From an uncultured Saprospiraceae bacterium (GTDB lineage: Bacteria; Bacteroidota; Bacteroidia; Chitinophagales; Saprospiraceae), in assembly GCA_937980645.1 (NCBI GenBank), contig CALJPQ010000036.1, forward strand, positions 1-46,594: 46,594 nucleotides of DNA, in the 5' to 3' direction. Shown piece after piece: positions 41,731 to 46,594 of the stretch (positions are counted from its first letter, which is position 1; each line of letters opens with the position of its first letter). The translations under genes and the position numbers were made by a program. The notes below the pieces were generated by a model that was given only the letters and a program-made list of their open reading frames with translations, made no database searches and was not told the DNA's origin.

Positions 41731-43023
41731 TTATGGCGCTGGAGTAGGGTGAATAGCCTCCTGTGCGGCCTCGTCGGGTATTGCGCTGAGCCGTTCGAGC
41801 AGGCGGTCTCTCTCCGCTTTGAAGGCCTCTAACAGTGGGCCGGAAATAGGTTCGGGCTGTGGCAGGTGGAGGCGAAGGTGATCTACCTGCTGGCCGTTTT
41901 TCCAGAAGCGGAAGCACACATGCGGCCCAGTGGCCAGACCCGTAGAGCCAACGTAGCCAATCGTTTGCCCTTGCACTACGCGCGCGCCTGGGCGAATGCC
42001 GGCAGCAAAGCCACTCATGTGCAGGTATTGGGTTTCATAGACCTTGTCGTGCCGGATGCGTACGTACTTGCCGTTGCCGCCGCGCTGGGTGGCTTCCGTT
42101 ACGATGCCGTCAGCCACTGCGATAATGGGGGTGCCGTGCGGTGCGGCGTAGTCGGTGCCAAAATGCGGGCGATTGTAGCCCAGAATCGGGTGCAGGCGAT
42201 TCATGCTGAAGCGGCTGGAGATACGGCTGTACTTCACCGGCGCTTTCAAAAACGCCTTCCGAGCAGGGCGGCCGTCGTAGTCGTAGTATTCTGTCTTGCC
42301 ATCTTCCCGCCGAAATCGGAAGGCGTAATAGGGCTTGCCGTCGCGCTCATATACGGCAGCCAGTATTTTGCCGGAGCCTACCGGTTGCCCTTCCACCACA
42401 TCGCGTTCGTAGAGCACCTTAAAGCGGTCGCCCACCTTCTGGCGATAAAAGTCCACTGATGCCGAGAGCACATCAATCATGGCATCGGCCAGGTGATCAT
42501 TCAGTCCACTTTCCAGAAGGGCTTGCCAGAGGCTGCTTTTAATCTCGCCCGCCGATGTGCAGGTTTCTACCGTTACCGGGCGTTTCACCACCTCTACGCA
42601 GGGCTGGTCGTGCAGGTGAAACACCACGTATTCATAAGGTGAAGGCTCGTACACCATGTACATAGGCCTAGTGTCAGGGCCTTTCTGGCGGTGCAGGAAA
42701 TGCAGCGATTTGCCGATGCGCAGCGAATGGACACCAAAGACGCTTTTGGCACTTTCGACCACAGCGGCTATTTCCTGCGGCGTAAGGCCTTTTTGTTGCA
42801 AGATGGATCCCAAAGCATCTCCGCGCTTGAGCAGATGCTCCTCGATGCGCAGCTGGTCCAAAGAGAAATTCCAGCGGCTTTCCATCGGACTAGCTGAGGC
42901 ATCTTCCATTTTGCTGACAGCCAGGGCAGCAGCGGCACTACCGGGTTGAAGGGGAACGCGGGTGGCAAGATTAGCGGCCAAACCAAAAGCGGCTAAGGCA
43001 AGGATTAAGGTTGTGGGGGGCAT
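41731..43023 (-). CDS. Membrane-anchored M23 (LytM-type) peptidase with HxC motif
   Basis: This 430-residue protein has one N-terminal membrane helix (PTTLILALAAFGLAANLA), a LysM/OapA-like middle region (~55-240: LKRGDALGSILQQKGL) and a LytM peptidase domain (~265-390). Zinc-site motifs are HFGTD (His287, Asp291), a His in QYLHM (335) and GPHVCF (368-370), where the usual second His of HxH is Cys. Family members cut peptidoglycan cross-links, or act as activators when inactive. The start at 43023 is chosen because a perfect -7 box, TATTTTTG, lies on the minus strand at 43131-43124, downstream of the longer in-frame starts (43140, 43194). Confidence 0.88.
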   Translation of the reverse strand: MPPTTLILALAAFGLAANLATRVPLQPGSAAAALAVSKMEDASASPMESRWNFSLDQLRIEEHLLKRGDALGSILQQKGLTPQEIAAVVESAKSVFGVHSLRIGKSLHFLHRQKGPDTRPMYMVYEPSPYEYVVFHLHDQPCVEVVKRPVTVETCTSAGEIKSSLWQALLESGLNDHLADAMIDVLSASVDFYRQKVGDRFKVLYERDVVEGQPVGSGKILAAVYERDGKPYYAFRFRREDGKTEYYDYDGRPARKAFLKAPVKYSRISSRFSMNRLHPILGYNRPHFGTDYAAPHGTPIIAVADGIVTEATQRGGNGKYVRIRHDKVYETQYLHMSGFAAGIRPGARVVQGQTIGYVGSTGLATGPHVCFRFWKNGQQVDHLRLHLPQPEPISGPLLEAFKAERDRLLERLSAIPDEAAQEAIHPTPAP

Positions 43024-43123
43024 GGTTTGGCGAATAATTCGCAACCACTGCGCTGTCTTTGAGTCGTCCGTTTGCACTGATAGTATCGGATTTAGCGATG
43101 ATGAGTGAGTAAAAGATACGCGG

Positions 43124-43131
43124 CAAAAATA
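43124..43131 (-). promoter_or_regulatory. -7 promoter box for the M23 peptidase gene
   Basis: Reads TATTTTTG on the minus strand, matching TAnnTTTG. It would start a transcript near 43117, about 95 bases before the chosen ATG. No clear -33 TTTG is seen. Confidence 0.45.
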
Positions 43132-43180
43132 GGACGGCATTTGAACTTTGTAGGCCTTTGCGGTTTTTTCTGAGTCCATT

Positions 43181-44914
43181 ATGGGTTTTTGCACCGATAC
43201 CTTTTACGCTACTGTACTCGCCGTTCTGCTCCTGAGCGGGCCGTCAGCCTTTACCCAGCGCAGCACGTTCGACGCCGACAACGAAGGCTGGGGGGCCGTA
43301 GGCGACCCGGCCAACAGTGTGGCCACCTGGATACCCACAGGCGGCAACCCTGACGGCCATATCCGCGTAACTGACGCAGCTACAGGCGATTTATGGTACT
43401 TCTCAGCACCGCCTCGCTTTCGCGGCAATAAGTGCGGCGCCTACGGGCGCTATTTGCGCTGGGACCAATACGCCAGCGATACCTCGCAAATCAGCCCTAT
43501 TGGTGGTCGCCCCGATGTTGTGCTCATCGGTGGCGGGCTGACACTGACCTACGACCTTGCATACAGCCCGCAGAAAACCTGGACGCCCTTCGAGGTGCTC
43601 CTGCGCGAAGATGCCGGGTGGCGGCTCAGCAACCTCAATGGCCCAACGCCTACTCAGGCTGAATTTCGGGCTGTGCTGGCCAATATCACGGCCCTGCGTA
43701 TCCGCGGTGAATACTTTACTGGCCCTGACTTTGGCGGCTTGGACAACGTTGTGCTCGAAGACGCCTTTATCCTCGACCTTGACGCCAACAACAGCTCGGG
43801 TGTCAGCGACGACGGCTTTGCTGCTGACACGCTTTGCGCTCCACCGTACGCGCTCCCGGTAGCCGACACGGATGTACTGGTTGCCTTCGACAGGCCTTTG
43901 GACTCCATCACCCTGCGCCTGCTGTTGGTTAAAGATGCCGGCCAGGAGCACTTGGAAGCCATCGGTACATTCCCCGGCGCGCTTTTGCCCGTGTCAAACG
44001 GCCCTGACTGGCTAACCATCGTTAACAATGGGGGTGCTAGCCCTGCAGACTTTGCTCAAGCGTTGCAGCAAATTCGTTATCAACACGACGGACCAGCGTC
44101 CACCGGTGGCGAACGATTGGTCGCCGTGCAGGCGTATGGTGAATGTGGCGCTCTGGGCGTGCGCTATGCTTATCTCTATCTGGCGCAGCGCGGCAGCGCA
44201 GGCCTTTCTGGTGATACTACCTTGTGTGCCGGCGGAGCGGCCATTGACCTCTTCCGCGTCCTGGGTGGATCGCCTATGCCTGGCGGACGCTGGATACCTG
44301 CTCTGACAAATGGCCGCTTTGACCCCGCCATAAACACTCCCGGTGCTTACCGATACATCGCCCCTGCTCCGGCCAATTGCCCGGCCGATACGGCCACTGT
44401 CAGCGTGCAGGTAGAGGCTGGTTTTTCCTTAGGCCCAGATACATCCCTCTGCCGTGGTGAAACACTGCGCCTGGAGGTGCCTGGTTACCTGAGCCAATGG
44501 CAATGGAATACGGGTAGCCGAGCGCTTTTCCTCGACGTCGGCACCTCAGGGCAATACGCGCTCGAAGGCCGCACCCTTCACTGCACTTTCTCCGATACCC
44601 TTGTGGTAACCTTCCTCGAATGCGAAACGTGTACATTCTATGCCCCCAACGCCTTCCGACCCGACGGCAGTGGTCTGAACGACAGCTGGCGCCTGTTCTT
44701 TCCCTGCTCCTGGCAATCCTTTCGCCTCGGCATCTTTGACCGCTGGGGCAACCTCGTCTTCCAGGCCAATGACCCGGAAACGCCCTGGACGGGCCAATGG
44801 CGCGGCCGGCTGGCTCTGCCAGGCCTCTATTTGTGGTATGCTGAATGGGAGACCGATACTCCGCAGGGGCGCCAGCGCGAGCGCCATTCAGGCGAGATTT
44901 TGCTGGTACCTTGA
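43181..44914 (+). CDS. Secreted protein with laminin B-like domain and T9SS gliding-associated C-terminal domain
   Basis: This 577-residue protein has a signal peptide (TFYATVLAVLLLSGPSAFT, then Q). Residues ~27-195 look like a laminin B (IV-A) domain: FDADNEGWG, WYFSAPPRFRGNKCGAYG, LTYDLAY and RIRGEYFTGPDFGGLDNVVL. A calcium-binding-like beta region (~200-330) and Ig-like strands follow. The last ~90 residues are the CHU_C / type B sorting domain (YAPNAFRPDGSGLNDSW, FDRWGNLVFQ, LPGLYLWYAEW). It is expected to be exported by the type IX system as a surface or matrix protein. It is divergent from the M23 gene. Confidence 0.88.
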   Translation: MGFCTDTFYATVLAVLLLSGPSAFTQRSTFDADNEGWGAVGDPANSVATWIPTGGNPDGHIRVTDAATGDLWYFSAPPRFRGNKCGAYGRYLRWDQYASDTSQISPIGGRPDVVLIGGGLTLTYDLAYSPQKTWTPFEVLLREDAGWRLSNLNGPTPTQAEFRAVLANITALRIRGEYFTGPDFGGLDNVVLEDAFILDLDANNSSGVSDDGFAADTLCAPPYALPVADTDVLVAFDRPLDSITLRLLLVKDAGQEHLEAIGTFPGALLPVSNGPDWLTIVNNGGASPADFAQALQQIRYQHDGPASTGGERLVAVQAYGECGALGVRYAYLYLAQRGSAGLSGDTTLCAGGAAIDLFRVLGGSPMPGGRWIPALTNGRFDPAINTPGAYRYIAPAPANCPADTATVSVQVEAGFSLGPDTSLCRGETLRLEVPGYLSQWQWNTGSRALFLDVGTSGQYALEGRTLHCTFSDTLVVTFLECETCTFYAPNAFRPDGSGLNDSWRLFFPCSWQSFRLGIFDRWGNLVFQANDPETPWTGQWRGRLALPGLYLWYAEWETDTPQGRQRERHSGEILLVP

Positions 44915-44954
44915 TCTTCGGCCCACCTGAAAATTGACATTGCTTACACTGCGC

Positions 44955-45719
44955 CTATTCACCTGCCTTCAGCCGATAAGCCCCCTCCGAAAGCCGCCGC
45001 TGCGCAAAGGCAAAGTATTCGGGCACGATTTCAAAGCCCACATAATGCCGGCCCTCCTGCCGGCTTACTATGGCTACCTGCCCAGAGCCGAGAAAAGGAT
45101 CAAGCACTAAGTCGCCTGGTTCGCTGCTGTAAGCCAGTATTTTGCGAATGATTTCGGCCGGCAACTTGGTGGGTGTCTTCACATCGCCTGTCCAGTACTC
45201 TCGCGGGATATTCCACACGTCCTCTTTGTCGCGGTAATGTGCGCTGCCGCCGTCGGGTTCGTGTACCTCAGAGCCGAAGCGCGCATAGGGGAAGAACTTA
45301 CGCCGTCGGTCATTTATGCAAGCATACAGGATATGGTAATGAGAGGTTACGTATTTGCGCTTCGTAACCACACCAAACTGGTACTTCCAGATAAGATGAT
45401 TGACGAGTATAAACTGCAGCTCGTCTAAGGCGATGAGCAGGTCTTTGAGGTAGTTCCAGCCCGAAAACACATAGATACTGCCTTCGGGCTTGAGCACCCG
45501 GCGCACCTGCGCCAGCCAGGCCCGGGTGAAAGCCAGATAGTCGTCCCCCTGTACTTCATTGTAGCCCTCCAGTACGCGCCCGCCCTTGCGGTTGTAATTT
45601 CCTTTACGGGCCTTAAAATCAATCCCAAAAGGTGGGTCAGTGATGACTAGATCCACGCAGGCATCGGGTAGATGCCGCGCCATGCCGCTGATGCAATCTT
45701 CGTTGAAAAGGGTGTTCAT
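44955..45719 (-). CDS. Beta-class DNA methyltransferase (N6-adenine or N4-cytosine)
   Basis: This 254-residue protein has catalytic motif IV VITDPPFGIDF near the N terminus and AdoMet-binding motif I LDPFLGSGQVAI near the C terminus, with the target recognition region between, which is the beta-class order. No restriction gene lies beside it on the same strand, so it may be a solitary methylase or the relic of a type II system. The ATG at 45719 gives the family start (NTLFNEDCISGMA); the longer frame is rejected. It is divergent from the Rpn-type gene at 45925 with 205 bases between. Confidence 0.92.
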   Translation of the reverse strand: MNTLFNEDCISGMARHLPDACVDLVITDPPFGIDFKARKGNYNRKGGRVLEGYNEVQGDDYLAFTRAWLAQVRRVLKPEGSIYVFSGWNYLKDLLIALDELQFILVNHLIWKYQFGVVTKRKYVTSHYHILYACINDRRRKFFPYARFGSEVHEPDGGSAHYRDKEDVWNIPREYWTGDVKTPTKLPAEIIRKILAYSSEPGDLVLDPFLGSGQVAIVSRQEGRHYVGFEIVPEYFAFAQRRLSEGAYRLKAGE

Positions 45720-45924
45720 GACGGGCCAAATACGGTACAGGGCTATTGCACCGGGCAAAGAAAAGGAGATTTGCAAAGGGTTTTCATGGGCTTTTGACCG
45801 GGCAAAATGAACATGCCCGGAGCAACCCCTGCACACCTCTCCAGGCGTAGGCCGAATTAGGCGCAGCAGGCAGTGTATTTTTTTGTTTCTTTGCTTGTTG
45901 CTTCCACTTTTTACCCGAATTTTC

Positions 45925-46594
45925 ATGGCGAAACAAAAATCTCCCCTGCGCTACAACCCCAACGACCACTTCGCCAAGGCCGCACTCAAAATGGAGGCCG
46001 TAGGAGTCCCCTTTGTTGAAACCTTCCTGCCGCCAGAAATTCGGGCTCATCTCAACCTCAGCACCCTGAAATTGACTGCCGATAGCTTCATCGGCGAAGA
46101 CATGCTCCAGTATTACTCCGACATCGTCTATACCTGCCAGAGCAATCAGGATGAACCCGTACGAGTCTGCATCCTTATCGAACACAAAACCACAGGAGTG
46201 GGCCGGCGCCTCTACGTACAGTTGGGCAATTACCTGCGCAGCATCCAGGAAGACGACATCCGCCAGGGACGCAAGTATTTCACCCTCACCATTCCGATGC
46301 TCATCCAGCAAGGCGATGAGGGTCAAATACTTATGCAGATGCCCGAGTACTATGGCCGCCTGCCTGAAGGAACGGAGGTGTTTATACCTGCCTTCAGGGT
46401 CATCGTCATCAACGTTCAGGAGCTGACGGACGAGTTTATCGAGGGTTTACAGCAGAGCCTGCTGCTGCGCAATGTGCTGCTGGTGCTCAAGCACGCTCGC
46501 GATGCGGACTACATGCGTATTCATTTCAGCCGAGTGCTTACTTTTGCATCGGAAGAAGTGCCGTTGGAGGCGTCGCTGATTTTGTTTCGGGCGA
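45925..46594 (+). CDS. Rpn/YhgA-type PD-(D/E)XK nuclease-family protein, 5' part (3' end outside window)
   Basis: From ATG 45925 the frame stays open for 223 codons to the end of the window. NDHFAKAALK, LSTLKLTADSFIGEDMLQ, YYSDIVY and CILIEHKTTG correspond to the conserved blocks of the Rpn (recombination-promoting nuclease/putative transposase) family; the Asp of YYSD and the Glu and Lys of IEHK fit the PD-(D/E)XK active site. Such proteins cut DNA and are often linked to mobile elements; some promote RecA-independent recombination. The C-terminal region is not visible, so completeness is unknown. Confidence 0.87.
   Translation, partial: MAKQKSPLRYNPNDHFAKAALKMEAVGVPFVETFLPPEIRAHLNLSTLKLTADSFIGEDMLQYYSDIVYTCQSNQDEPVRVCILIEHKTTGVGRRLYVQLGNYLRSIQEDDIRQGRKYFTLTIPMLIQQGDEGQILMQMPEYYGRLPEGTEVFIPAFRVIVINVQELTDEFIEGLQQSLLLRNVLLVLKHARDADYMRIHFSRVLTFASEEVPLEASLILFRA

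Overview
The window is chromosomal DNA of a member of the Bacteroidota, most likely from the Saprospiria side of the phylum (inferred). Three lines of evidence support this. Several secreted proteins end in the sorting domains used by the type IX secretion system (T9SS): gliding-associated CHU_C type (type B) at 10650-13391 and 43181-44914, and type A at 19278-20999. Several upstream regions carry the Bacteroidota -7 box TAnnTTTG instead of a TATAAT box. Many of the conserved proteins of unknown function are Bacteroidota families. By eye the G+C content is in the mid to high 50s per cent. No plasmid or phage backbone and no CRISPR array was seen.

Layout. Bases 1-3964 hold a type I restriction-modification operon in the order hsdR (5' end cut off by the window), hsdS, hsdM, with ATGA overlaps. 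It looks horizontally exchanged, and a possible broken small gene follows. Bases 4432-8414 (minus) hold a von Willebrand A membrane protein followed by an ABC-F ATPase. Bases 8514-10497 hold a two-gene cassette, an ABC/OLD-like ATPase overlapping a 155-residue partner with a nuclease-like motif, bracketed by copies of a palindromic repeat; this is the best candidate for an undescribed system. Bases 10650-21537 hold T9SS cargo, TatA, a Nif3/zinc-ribbon pair, two thioredoxin-fold proteins, an MMPL/RND exporter and a small conserved protein. Bases 21742-24390 encode an 882-residue double CbxX-type AAA+ ATPase with duplicated N-terminal domains.

Bases 24496-34983 carry RmlD, a TonB-dependent receptor, a lipase-like hydrolase, divergent mobA/moeA (molybdenum cofactor), an SDR plus CoA-transferase operon and a subtilase with a large helical insertion. 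Bases 35081-36617 (minus) form an ECF sigma operon with a one-pass membrane protein (probable anti-sigma) and a CpxP/Spy-like periplasmic protein. Then come a DUF7935-like membrane protein, dnaA behind a 625-base gene-free stretch, tRNA-Ser(GCT) and tRNA-Pro(TGG), an AI-2E transporter family protein, a GNAT acetyltransferase, an M23 peptidase with a changed zinc motif, a laminin-B/T9SS protein, a beta-class DNA methyltransferase and, divergent from it and cut by the right edge, an Rpn-type PD-(D/E)XK protein.

The most distinctive non-coding feature is a family of 32-39 base hairpins (six copies in four intergenic sites). At three of these sites or close by lies a second short motif, CTTTGTGCCTTTGTGGTAA. 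Genes for DNA conflict sit at both ends and at 8.6-10.3 kb, among ordinary housekeeping genes.
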